From positions 1,054,001-1,118,000 of the forward strand of contig NZ_AP027362.1 in the NCBI RefSeq assembly GCF_030295935.1: a stretch of 64,000 nt of DNA. The letters run 5' to 3'. Below are positions 55,542 through 64,000 of this stretch, one piece after another. The stretch comes from Thalassotalea piscium (GTDB lineage Bacteria > Pseudomonadota > Gammaproteobacteria > Enterobacterales > Alteromonadaceae). The notes beneath the pieces are model-generated. The model was not told the DNA's origin, searched no databases, and was given only the letters and a program-made list of their open reading frames with translations. Positions within the stretch are counted from its first letter, which is position 1. Every line of letters begins with the position of its first letter. The position numbers and the translations under genes are program-made.

Positions 55542-56423
55542 ATGAATGTAGTAATAGAAGTAGAGAACTTAGTTAAATGCTACAAAGAGTTTAAAGCTGT
55601 TGATGATATTAGCTTTACGATTAATAAAGGGGTTTGCTTTGGTATATTAGGGCCTAATGGTGCGGGAAAAACGACGACAATTGAAATAATGGAAGGCATT
55701 ATAAAGCCCACTTCAGGCCAAGTTAAGTATTATGGCCAACCAATGAAAAGCGAAATTGCGCAGCAAATTGGCATTCAGTTTCAAAACACCGCTTTACAAG
55801 ATTTTTTAACAGTAAAAGAAACACTTAACTTATTTACCTCTTTTTATCAGCATGCAGTTGATCATAGTGAGTTAATTCAATTGTGTGATTTAGGTGAGTT
55901 TTTAGATAAAGACAATCGGTTACTCTCAGGTGGGCAGCGCCAACGACTATTATTAGCTCTGGCATTAATTAATGATCCAGAAATTATATATTTAGATGAG
56001 CCAACCACTGGCCTTGACCCACAGGCAAGGCGTAACTTTTGGCAATTAATCGAAAATATTAAAAAACGTGATAAAACTGTTATTTTAACGACGCATTATA
56101 TGGATGAAGCTGAAATGCTATGTGATGACGTAATTGTTGTTGATAGAGGAAAAATAATAGAGTCTGGCCGCCCGCATCAACTCCTTGAGAAACACTTTCA
56201 AGAAGTGTTTATATATTTACCTAGTAACCAAGTGTCTCCAAGGTTAATTGAACAGTACCAATGGAGAAATAACGGTGAACGGGTTGAAATTAGCTCAAAG
56301 AATATCGAGCAGAGTTTATCGTTACTAATGACAGAAAAAGTGTCCCTTGAGGGGCTGCAGGTAAAATCTGCTAATTTAGATGATTTATTTTTAAAGCTAA
56401 CTGGCCATTCATTAAGAGAGTAA
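55542..56423 (+). CDS. ABC transporter ATP-binding protein (ABC-2 exporter)
   Basis: 293 residues from ATG 55542 (open frame 30 bases further upstream not needed). Walker A GPNGAGKTTT (near 40), Q-loop GIQFQNT, signature LSGGQRQRL near 130, Walker B IIYLDEPTTGLDP near 150 and the switch His in TTHYMDEAEML. The C-terminal 80 residues match drug/polysaccharide ABC-2 ATPases. The permease starts 1 bp after the stop, so the two form one exporter. Substrate unknown. Confidence 0.93.
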   Translation: MNVVIEVENLVKCYKEFKAVDDISFTINKGVCFGILGPNGAGKTTTIEIMEGIIKPTSGQVKYYGQPMKSEIAQQIGIQFQNTALQDFLTVKETLNLFTSFYQHAVDHSELIQLCDLGEFLDKDNRLLSGGQRQRLLLALALINDPEIIYLDEPTTGLDPQARRNFWQLIENIKKRDKTVILTTHYMDEAEMLCDDVIVVDRGKIIESGRPHQLLEKHFQEVFIYLPSNQVSPRLIEQYQWRNNGERVEISSKNIEQSLSLLMTEKVSLEGLQVKSANLDDLFLKLTGHSLRE

Positions 56424-56424
56424 T

Positions 56425-57429
56425 ATGAATTTCAAACGTTTTTTTGCCGTTGTTAAGGCACGTAATATCGAGTTTGTCCGAGATAGATCGTCATTGTCGT
56501 GGAGTATGATATTTCCTATATTGCTATTAGTTGGTATGTCATTTGTTTTTTCTGGTGATGGTCAATCTCAATATAAAATAGGTGTTATTAATTTAGCACA
56601 GGCTGACGAGCCTTTTACTCAAACCAAATACATTGATTTTATTGGTTATACAGACCCTGTATTAGCACAAACCAAGTTAGCACAACACAGTATTGACTTA
56701 TTAATTGATTTTTCTAAAAGCAGTTATTGGATCAACCCTTCATCACCTAAAAGCTATCTAGTAGAGAAAATTTTACTTGCCAGCCATAACAACTTTAGCT
56801 CTGAAGAAGTTTCAGGGCAAAGAATTCGATATCTAGACTGGGTTTTACCCGGCGTACTAGGGATGAATATGATGTTTAGTTGTCTATTTGGTGTGGGCTA
56901 CGTTATTGTGCGATATCGAAAAAATTCAGTATTAAAGCGTCTAAAGGCAACACCGTTAACAGCATTCGAATTTGTTAGTGCTCAGCTCGTATCACGATTA
57001 ATTATTGTAATGGCGACATCTTCAATTGTGTATGCCGGCTGTAACTTCTTTTTTGATTTTTACATGCTAGGCCGCTATATCGACTTATTTATTATAGGTG
57101 TATTAGGTGCATTTAGCTTGATAACCCTTGGTTTATTAGTCGCTAGTCGCTCAAAAAGTGAAGAATTGACCGGAGGATTACTTAACTTTGCTTCATGGCC
57201 GATGATGATCTTATCTGGTGTTTGGTTCAGCTTAGAAGGCGCTCCACCTTTGCTGCAAAAAATTGCAGACTTCTTACCATTAACGCATTTAGTTGCGGGC
57301 GCAAGAAAAATAATTACAGAAGGTGCAACACTCACCGATATTAGCTACCACGTCGTTGTGTTAATTATTATGTCAATTAGCTTTTTACTTTTAGGTGCGT
57401 ACTTTTTTAGTTGGAATGAAGAACGCTAG
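56425..57429 (+). CDS. ABC-2 type transport permease
   Basis: 334 residues: one helix near 25-45, a periplasmic loop of about 110 residues, then five helices from about 135 on. YVIVRYRKNSVLKRLKATPLT is the conserved cytoplasmic loop after the second helix in ABC-2 permeases, and FLPLTHLVAGARKI is the usual C-terminal element. With the ATPase before it, a half-size exporter of drug or lipid type. It is convergent with the regulator gene at only 7 bp and I see no terminator between them. Confidence 0.9.
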   Translation: MNFKRFFAVVKARNIEFVRDRSSLSWSMIFPILLLVGMSFVFSGDGQSQYKIGVINLAQADEPFTQTKYIDFIGYTDPVLAQTKLAQHSIDLLIDFSKSSYWINPSSPKSYLVEKILLASHNNFSSEEVSGQRIRYLDWVLPGVLGMNMMFSCLFGVGYVIVRYRKNSVLKRLKATPLTAFEFVSAQLVSRLIIVMATSSIVYAGCNFFFDFYMLGRYIDLFIIGVLGAFSLITLGLLVASRSKSEELTGGLLNFASWPMMILSGVWFSLEGAPPLLQKIADFLPLTHLVAGARKIITEGATLTDISYHVVVLIIMSISFLLLGAYFFSWNEER

Positions 57430-57436
57430 ATATTTA

Positions 57437-59575
57437 TTAGTCTATAGGGTGCAATAATGGATGCACTAGCTGCTTAATATCTGACTGGGGAGATTGTGAA
57501 CCCGTAAATAAAAGCTCTTGTGTTTTATCAATAAAACTCAGAGAAGTCGTTAGCGGTAAAGATCGCCTAGGAAGGCGAACTATAGGGGTAACATCTCGTA
57601 AAAATAAATCATAATATGCAAATATATTTTGATTATTATAGTTTCTTTTAAAGTAAATGCCTTTAGGAGTATAGGCCCAAGTATAAGTGGTGTTAAATAC
57701 TTTGCCACTGATTTTTTTGATAGGTTTATTTGTACTTGTTAAGTCTTTTTGCCATAAGCCAGAATGTTGGTTAGTGTAAAGCAAAGTGCTCTCGGTAGTC
57801 ATAATACCAAAGCGTCCACCGTCAAACGAAATGCGTTTGCTTTCACCGCTCTTTATATTTATAAGATGTAAGTCGGCATATTCTTTTTCATACACGGCAG
57901 AAATAATTGACTGATCGTCATAAGACCATGTAGGACGGTTGTGGTGTAAATGCTCGCTTGGTACGACTGACAGCTGATTGTTTTGTAGATCGTAAATGTA
58001 TATTTTTTCAGCCAACTCATCGTTTACAGGGCCTAAAAATGCAATCTTATCGCCTGAATTCGACCAGCGAGGATAACGTACAACTTTTTGTAAATTGGTG
58101 AGTTGTTTTCGATTTTTACCATCTCGGTCGGCTATCCATAATTCATAAAATCCTGATTCGTTCGAAATATAAGCCACTTTATCTTGTTTAGGTGAATAGT
58201 GAGGATTTTGGTGGCTAAACTCCGATTGAATCACAGGAAATGGACTAGAAGCAATATCACTAGTAAGTGAAAGATTAGCTAAATGATACTTTTCTTGGCG
58301 TTGCTGAAAAAATAATTCACCAGATTTTTTTGCAAAGGCAGGGTAACTAAACCCAGGAATATTTAGTGGTTCAGTTAATTTAGAGCTAATATCGACAACA
58401 TATCCATTACGAACATCAGCACGCTGTGCAGCATACACTAATTGTTTGCTATTGGGGTGCCAAGTAATGCCAACAATATCTTCTTGCCCCTGAGTAAGTT
58501 TGACTGTGTCTTTTGTTTTAAGGTCAACTAAATATAAGTTTTCATTAAAACGATTAACGCGCCTTGATAAAGCGATATACTTCCCATCGGGCGAAAAACT
58601 GAAATCGCGCTCGCGATATCCACAATTTTTGCTACATGAAAAACGCCAAGGTTGACGAGATAAGTCGGTCAAATCTAAAAAATAAATGCCGTTGTCATCA
58701 GCCGGTTCTCTATAGCCGTGAAATGCTAGCGTATTATTGTCAGGTGATATATCTAGATAATAATATCCCCCTTTTAAAGGACAGGTGGTAATTGCACTTT
58801 TTTGATTAGTGGCAACCTTCAATTGCATTATATTACAGCTTTGTCTATCACGGGCTTTTTCAGCATAATATAGATATTGACCGTCATTACTCCAAATAGA
58901 GTGACTAATGTAGCCATCACCAAAAGTTAACTGTACAGGTGCTAATGCTGGGTTTTTACGATCTGTAATATAAAGGTTCGCACTGTCGGTTTCATCTATC
59001 CATTTAAATACAACCTTATCCCCGTTAGGTGAAGGAGATGCAAATAGCTCACTGCCAGGCTCTTTAGTAATTTGTGTAATTAAAGGCTGTGAAAATATTG
59101 CTGCTTTATTATTTTGCTGCCAAATAAACACTAAAGAAACAAAGATAATGACAATTGAAAGGCTTAGATACCAATAGTTCGGTGCTTTTATGGGTAAGCT
59201 TTCTTGATGTTCGTTTACAGTTTGGGATGAATTAGGTACTGTATGAAGTTGGTATTCGGGGGTAACTAGTAATCGATACCCTACCTTTCTGATTGTTTCA
59301 ATAACATCGGTATCGCCATTAATGCCTTTTAAGTTCTGACGTAAATGCCAAATAGCATTAGTTAGTGCATTTTCACCCACATATTCGTTACCTGCCCAAA
59401 TTACTTCAATAATTTCATCTCGTGGAACTACGCGAGGAAATTGCTCAGCTAAATAACACAGAAGTTCAATAAATTTAGGCTGTAAAGACACTTTCTCTGC
59501 GGTGCTTAGTTCTATTGCACATTCACTTGGCAATACTCGGCAACTCGCTAATTTAAATGGTTGGTCATATTTCAT
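57437..59575 (-). CDS. CadC-like membrane-bound one-component regulator with beta-propeller sensor
   Basis: 712 residues: N-terminal OmpR/PhoB winged helix (about 10-105; EVIWAGNEYVGENALTNAIWHLR and TIRKVGYRL), one membrane helix near 131-152, and a large periplasmic part of 9-10 TolB/PD40-like blades (FSPDGKYIALSR, YSPKQDKVAYIS, WSNSGDKIAFLG, each ending in a Trp-like core). Such proteins bind DNA from the membrane and sense a periplasmic signal. The TonB-dependent receptor gene is divergent 383 bp away and is the most likely target. Confidence 0.88.
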   Translation of the reverse strand: MKYDQPFKLASCRVLPSECAIELSTAEKVSLQPKFIELLCYLAEQFPRVVPRDEIIEVIWAGNEYVGENALTNAIWHLRQNLKGINGDTDVIETIRKVGYRLLVTPEYQLHTVPNSSQTVNEHQESLPIKAPNYWYLSLSIVIIFVSLVFIWQQNNKAAIFSQPLITQITKEPGSELFASPSPNGDKVVFKWIDETDSANLYITDRKNPALAPVQLTFGDGYISHSIWSNDGQYLYYAEKARDRQSCNIMQLKVATNQKSAITTCPLKGGYYYLDISPDNNTLAFHGYREPADDNGIYFLDLTDLSRQPWRFSCSKNCGYRERDFSFSPDGKYIALSRRVNRFNENLYLVDLKTKDTVKLTQGQEDIVGITWHPNSKQLVYAAQRADVRNGYVVDISSKLTEPLNIPGFSYPAFAKKSGELFFQQRQEKYHLANLSLTSDIASSPFPVIQSEFSHQNPHYSPKQDKVAYISNESGFYELWIADRDGKNRKQLTNLQKVVRYPRWSNSGDKIAFLGPVNDELAEKIYIYDLQNNQLSVVPSEHLHHNRPTWSYDDQSIISAVYEKEYADLHLINIKSGESKRISFDGGRFGIMTTESTLLYTNQHSGLWQKDLTSTNKPIKKISGKVFNTTYTWAYTPKGIYFKRNYNNQNIFAYYDLFLRDVTPIVRLPRRSLPLTTSLSFIDKTQELLFTGSQSPQSDIKQLVHPLLHPID

Positions 59576-59958
59576 CGACCTTACAAATATCCTTTAAGTG
59601 GTGTTAATTTAATGTCATTAAAATCTAGCGTTGGAAGAATCGTACGCTTAATGCGTACTTGAACATTGATAATAGCGAGATAGTGCAATATTAACAATGA
59701 AGAAAAGCAAACAAGCCCTAAATTATTCTCTGATAACACAATGTTTACAATTGACCGAGTGTTTTATCTATATTTTTAAGTTGTTGTATTTAATGGAGTT
59801 AAACAAAATAGATGTAAAATAGACCTAGAAACGAGTGAGCACCGATGGTACTTAATGGCAATCTCCCATACAAGTGGAGGCTGACTTTTAACAGTCAGAT
59901 AAATATAAAAAAATATTAAATTATTCTATTCACCAAAACATGATAAACGGGAGCCGTG
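59576..59958. other. Divergent promoter region between the CadC-like regulator and the TonB receptor
   Basis: 383 bp without a gene. A short inverted repeat CTGACT-TTTAAC-AGTCAG lies at 59881-59898 about 60 bp before the receptor start, and CTGACT-type purine-rich blocks nearby might bind a regulator. No repeat of the other families. Confidence 0.45.
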
Positions 59959-62900
59959 ATGAATAAAAAACTTATCACTATTGCAGTTCAAAGTGCCATT
60001 TTTAGTGCCTCAACAGTATTTGCTTTAACAGCATTTGCTGGTGAAGAGCAAATATTAGCTCAGGTCGCAAAACCAGCAGCAGAATCACCTTTAAATACTA
60101 AAGCATCGAAAGAAGTAGATGAAAAAATCACGGTAACAGGCTCTAGGTTACGCAGAGACAGCTTTAGTGTGGCAACACCATTAGCAATAATGAGTAAAGA
60201 ATCAATTGAAGATACAGGTTTAGGTTCTTTATCGGAAATATTAGTGGATGAGTTACCTCAAATTTCTGAAAGTAGCAGTAATACAAATACTCAATCTAAT
60301 ATTACGGCGACAGGTTTATCCACAATTAATTTACGTGAGTTAGGCTCAAGTAGAACATTAACATTAATTGATGGCCGTCGTGTTGTTTCAAATAGTCATA
60401 GTAGCAATTCAGTGAGTTTATCTACTATACCAACAGGTATGGTGCAACGCGTAGAAGTAATTACTGGAGGTGCATCTGCTGCATACGGCTCTGATGCAAT
60501 CGCGGGCGTAGTTAATATAATTACTCAACAAGATAAAGAAGGGTTTTCATTTAAAGCGCGAGGCGGAGAAAGCTCTGAAGGTGGCGCAAGAGAATATACC
60601 TTAGATTTAAACTATGGTACTGAGTTTGCGAATGGTCGAGGGTATATGTATGTAAGCTCAACTTTTGATAAGCAATTTAGCTTAACCTATGAAGATCGCA
60701 AAAGAGCACAGCAACAAGAATCTCATTTCTACGATGACGATAGAATGTGTAACGCAATGCTTACTGAGGCAGAGCCCAGAGACGGCCAATGTATGCGAGA
60801 TATAAACCCAAGTGATTGGCGAAGCCTAAGCGACTCAATCGCAGGAGGCGTTTTTCATGAAGGGAGTGGCGGTGTTGGTGGCTTTTGGTATGACGGACAA
60901 ACATTACGCAGTGACTGGGTAGAAGAAAAGTATGGTATTGATACTGATCAATATGTACAGCTTAAAGTACCAGATGAAGGTTTAAATACAGCAATTAAAG
61001 TAGATTATGAGCTAACTGATGACATTTTGTTTTATGCACAAATTCAACATAGCTTGAATAAATCGTTCAATAACAAAGCACCAGAAAGTGAAGATGAAAG
61101 CGACAAAGTGATCACGTTTGACCCAGTTACAGGCGAATTTGGTGAAGTAGTGATGGGGCGAATTTCTCGTGATAACCCATTTGTACCAGCTGAAATTGCT
61201 GCAGGTGGTGGCAGTACAATTAAGTGGGATAGAGCATTTAACGAAGTAGGTCGAATTTATACCGACAATGAACGTAACACTGTACGTTCATGGGCAGGTT
61301 TGCAAGGTACTGCTTTTGACGGAAATTGGGATTGGGATTTATCAGTAGGTTATGGCAGGTTTACACAAGACCAACTGCGTGGTAACGAAATTAACACCAT
61401 TAAAGCCTCTTATGCGCTAGATGCAGAGTATGCTGAAGACGGCGTTACTATTCAATGTGCTGACGCACAAGCAAGAGCAGATGGTTGTTTACCAATGAAC
61501 TTATTTGGTGAAGGTTCAATTACACCAGAAGTGGCTGACTACATTCGCGCTAACCCAACTATTAATACTAAAGTTGAGCAAGTTACGGTAACAGGTTATA
61601 TAGCTGGCGACTTATTTGAAATGCCAGCAGGGCCTGTTGCATCAGCATTTGGTTTTGAATGGCGTAAAGACTCGCAAGAGGTAAGAACCGGAGGCGGAGC
61701 TACCGAAGGTGGTATTACTTTTAACTACGTACCTCAATATGAAGGCGAAGTTACGGTTAAAGAGTTATTTGCTGAAGCGGCATTTCCTTTATTAAAAAAT
61801 GTTACAGGCGCTAAAAGTTTATCAGCAGAAGTTTCTGCACGTATTGCTGATTATAGTTGGTCAGGAACAGACTTAGTACAAAGTTATAAAACAGGTATTG
61901 TGTGGGAAGTTGTTGAAGGTTACGCGCTAAGAGCTAACTGGGCAAGAGCACAACGAGCACCTTCTATTGATGATTTATTATCACCACCAGCAGGCGATTA
62001 TGACTCTTATTCTGATATTTGTTATGGGACAACAGCGACATCTACTGATGCAGGGCATGACAACTGCCGTAAAGAGCCCACCATTGCCGCAGCTATTTTA
62101 GTTGATGGAGAGTTTGATGAAAGTGATACCAACTACTCACCAAGTGTTGGTAATGAGAACTTAATTGAAGAAACAGCTGATACATTTACTGTAGGGGTTT
62201 CGTTAGCTCCGGCTTTCGCAGAAGGCTTACGTATTGCTGTAGATTATTACGATATTGCGATTAAAGACGCATTATCTAGTTATTCAAACGAAGATATTAT
62301 GCGTTACTGTTACGATTCTTCATTAGCTTGGGATGCAAAAGGCGGTAGTAATGCTTTTTGTAATGATTTAAAACGAGATGAAGACGGTGCCCTTATTGAG
62401 GTTATGCAACGTAACTATAACGTTGATGAAATAAGTACGAGCGGCGTAGATATCGCCCTAGAATACTTACATGACTTAGCGCAATATGGTCGTCTTAAAT
62501 TTAAGACTGACTGGACGCATATAATTGATTGGGAAAAAACAGTTCAATCGCCAGATGGTCCAGAAACTACGGATTATTCAGGGTATTACGATAATGATAT
62601 TTATGACACTCAAGGTTCTGCATCATTAACATGGTATAAAGATGAATGGCGTGTACGTTGGAGTACTAAATACAAAGGACCGATTACCGTTAATAAGAAT
62701 GACCAAGACAATTGGCTTGATGATATGGCCAATAATACTGAAAATTGCTCAGCAGGTAGCGAAGCGTGTATTACTTACCCTGAACCTTTACAGTTCAATG
62801 AGCTAGGTTCATACATTAAGCATAGTTTATCTGCGTCATATACCACAGAAACTACAACCGGTGCTGAGGTGCGTATTTCAGGCGGTATAAATAACATTTT

Positions 62901-63006
62901 TGATAATAGAGGTGATTATAGTTTAGGTGGTAGAGGACATTTCTACAGCGGCTATGGTAGTAGTGTCGGGCGTTTCTTCTACTTAGGTGCTGAGGTTAAG
63001 TTTTAG
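59959..63006 (+). CDS. TonB-dependent outer-membrane receptor
   Basis: 1015 residues with a signal peptide (about 1-28, ending TAFA). The plug domain carries VTGSRLRRDSF (near 52), LSEILVDELPQI, NLRELGSSRTLTLIDGRRVV and GASAAYGSDAIAGVVNI, the pattern of the large Alteromonadales/Xanthomonadales oligosaccharide or peptide receptors. The beta-barrel ends in a terminal Phe (FFYLGAEVKF). Substrate unknown. I use the ATG at 59959; a GTG lies directly before it. GGGAGCC is the ribosome-binding site. Confidence 0.92.
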   Translation: MNKKLITIAVQSAIFSASTVFALTAFAGEEQILAQVAKPAAESPLNTKASKEVDEKITVTGSRLRRDSFSVATPLAIMSKESIEDTGLGSLSEILVDELPQISESSSNTNTQSNITATGLSTINLRELGSSRTLTLIDGRRVVSNSHSSNSVSLSTIPTGMVQRVEVITGGASAAYGSDAIAGVVNIITQQDKEGFSFKARGGESSEGGAREYTLDLNYGTEFANGRGYMYVSSTFDKQFSLTYEDRKRAQQQESHFYDDDRMCNAMLTEAEPRDGQCMRDINPSDWRSLSDSIAGGVFHEGSGGVGGFWYDGQTLRSDWVEEKYGIDTDQYVQLKVPDEGLNTAIKVDYELTDDILFYAQIQHSLNKSFNNKAPESEDESDKVITFDPVTGEFGEVVMGRISRDNPFVPAEIAAGGGSTIKWDRAFNEVGRIYTDNERNTVRSWAGLQGTAFDGNWDWDLSVGYGRFTQDQLRGNEINTIKASYALDAEYAEDGVTIQCADAQARADGCLPMNLFGEGSITPEVADYIRANPTINTKVEQVTVTGYIAGDLFEMPAGPVASAFGFEWRKDSQEVRTGGGATEGGITFNYVPQYEGEVTVKELFAEAAFPLLKNVTGAKSLSAEVSARIADYSWSGTDLVQSYKTGIVWEVVEGYALRANWARAQRAPSIDDLLSPPAGDYDSYSDICYGTTATSTDAGHDNCRKEPTIAAAILVDGEFDESDTNYSPSVGNENLIEETADTFTVGVSLAPAFAEGLRIAVDYYDIAIKDALSSYSNEDIMRYCYDSSLAWDAKGGSNAFCNDLKRDEDGALIEVMQRNYNVDEISTSGVDIALEYLHDLAQYGRLKFKTDWTHIIDWEKTVQSPDGPETTDYSGYYDNDIYDTQGSASLTWYKDEWRVRWSTKYKGPITVNKNDQDNWLDDMANNTENCSAGSEACITYPEPLQFNELGSYIKHSLSASYTTETTTGAEVRISGGINNIFDNRGDYSLGGRGHFYSGYGSSVGRFFYLGAEVKF

Positions 63007-63101
63007 CAGTCACTGTAAGTTGTTAACCAAGGATATTCTTCCAAAACACAGCACAAGGAAGTGCTAATTGGCAAAACGGAAATTGTCATATTTACGCTGT
63101 A

Positions 63102-63121
63102 ACTTCACATGGATGTGAAGT
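63102..63121 (+). terminator. Terminator after the TonB receptor gene
   Basis: ACTTCACAT, GG, ATGTGAAGT followed by TTTTTAAC, about 95 bp after the stop. Confidence 0.8.
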
Positions 63122-63159
63122 TTTTAACTAACTAATAAAACCATTTACAGAGTTCTGCT

Positions 63160-64000
63160 ATGACATTCTTCAAATATGCCTCCTTTATTATATTAACTAT
63201 TTTAGTCTTTGTGTTACCTAGCAAAGCATTGCTTGCTAATGAGAAAACTAATAATAAACAGTTAACCGTTTCTGATGGGCCTTATATTAATATTGATCCT
63301 GCCCAGCCAAATCTTGAAATCAATTGGCTTTGTCGTAATCAAGTTAATCAGACAATTATTAACATTCAAACCGCACCATTACCATATTACTTTAAAGCGT
63401 GTGACCTTAATGCTGCGGTTGACCGGGTCAGCTTTAAAGCAGATGCGATGGAGTACGAAGGTAAATTTAATGTAGTAGCGTTAAGTGACTTACACGGACA
63501 ATATGATCTAATGCTAACGTTGTTGAAAAATAATAGCGTAATCGACCAGCAGGGCAATTGGGCTTTTGATGATGGACATTTTGTTATTACCGGCGATATA
63601 TTTGATCGAGGTGATAAAGTAACTGAAATTTTATGGTTTATCTATAAGCTAGAGCAACAGGCTGAACAAGCAGGTGGTAAAGTGCATTTGTTGTTAGGAA
63701 ACCATGAGGTTATGGTGCTTAACGGTGACCTACGTTATTTACACCCAAAATATATACAAACGGCAGCCTTATTCAACCAGCCATTTGACGCGTTATTTTC
63801 AAAAATATCGATTTTAGGTCGCTGGTTAAGAAGTAAATCTGTACTAGTAAAAGTTAACAATATGTTATTTGCACACGGTGGTTTTCATCCCTCTTTAGCC
63901 CATGAAAAACGCACATTAGAAGAAATTAATCGTGTGTTTAAAAGTAATTTAATTAAAAACGAGCTAACTGAACCAAGAGCCGGTTGGGGGCGTTATTTGC
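63160..64000 (+). CDS. Secreted calcineurin-like metallophosphoesterase (partial, 3' end outside window)
   Basis: Starts at ATG 63160 with a signal peptide (about 1-26) and stays open to the window edge (280 codons). The dimetal motifs are DLHGQ (near 113), GDIFDRG (near 145), GNHE (near 178) and HGGFH (near 243), so it should be an active phosphatase or phosphodiesterase of the PP1/ApaH-like group, exported to the periplasm. Its place after the TonB receptor suggests a shared role in scavenging a phosphorylated substrate, which is inference. Confidence 0.88.
   Translation, partial: MTFFKYASFIILTILVFVLPSKALLANEKTNNKQLTVSDGPYINIDPAQPNLEINWLCRNQVNQTIINIQTAPLPYYFKACDLNAAVDRVSFKADAMEYEGKFNVVALSDLHGQYDLMLTLLKNNSVIDQQGNWAFDDGHFVITGDIFDRGDKVTEILWFIYKLEQQAEQAGGKVHLLLGNHEVMVLNGDLRYLHPKYIQTAALFNQPFDALFSKISILGRWLRSKSVLVKVNNMLFAHGGFHPSLAHEKRTLEEINRVFKSNLIKNELTEPRAGWGRYL

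Noticed and set aside
59881-59898. Terminator or riboswitch upstream of the TonB receptor
   Set aside because: Only a 6-bp stem without a T run or further conserved helices; kept as a note in the intergenic entry only.

Overview
The window is a low-GC (AT-rich) chromosome segment from a marine gammaproteobacterium of the order Alteromonadales. It most resembles the Colwelliaceae (Colwellia/Thalassotalea type). The evidence is the gene content and synteny: Na+-translocating NADH:quinone reductase with apbE and nqrM, Na+-pumping oxaloacetate decarboxylase, FabV, the fldB/dsbC-recJ-prfB-lysS block, ampG/yajG/bolA, recX-alaS-csrA-tRNA-Ser-tRNA-Arg, and a nap operon. The family assignment is inference from protein similarity by eye; no search was run.

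Layout. 1-550: miniature inverted-repeat elements and a 46-bp palindrome, no gene. 551-4684: transaldolase, YaaA, SrmB helicase and flavodoxin FldB. 4899-10303: dsbC-recJ-prfB-lysS, where prfB is read through a programmed +1 frameshift and xerD, usual at this locus, is missing. 10449-15921: a small membrane protein, AmpG-like permease, cyclophilin, YajG lipoprotein, RlmG and BolA. 16027-17220: fabV. 17640-25190: nqrABCDEF, apbE, nqrM, a complete Na+-NQR and its flavinylation/maturation factors. 25277-27622: HupE/UreJ-type protein and SOS-regulated dinB. 27675-28213: a REP/BIME-like array with a 161-bp period. 28312-31815: a large internally duplicated lipoprotein. 32000-36498: recX, alaS, csrA, tRNA-Ser and two tRNA-Arg genes, with three 97-bp tandem units that look like decayed tRNA-Arg copies. 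37160-40363: oadGAB. 40463-42336: periplasmic binding protein, PdxH, small membrane protein.

42347-46139 is the accessory part: a 283-bp MITE, a parDE toxin-antitoxin pair between two attC-like imperfect hairpins, an IS110-family element with a structured leader (probable bridge RNA), an orphan secreted protein gene bordered by integron-core-like sites, and a 3' remnant of a second IS110 copy. No integron integrase is visible, so if the attC reading is right this is an integrase-less cassette cluster. It is the most unusual region of the window.

46162-55211: secreted M20 amidohydrolase, a PA3496-type small protein, napEFDABC with a perfect FNR-type box upstream, divergent tmcA, and a small unknown gene. 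55542-64000: ABC-2 exporter, CadC-like one-component regulator with a beta-propeller-like sensor, a large TonB-dependent receptor and the start of a secreted calcineurin-like phosphatase that runs off the window.

The metabolic theme is sodium-based bioenergetics (NQR and OAD both export Na+) with the option of nitrate respiration. The non-coding DNA carries at least three families of short palindromic or inverted-repeat elements (here called families A, B and REP) that fill most gene-free stretches.
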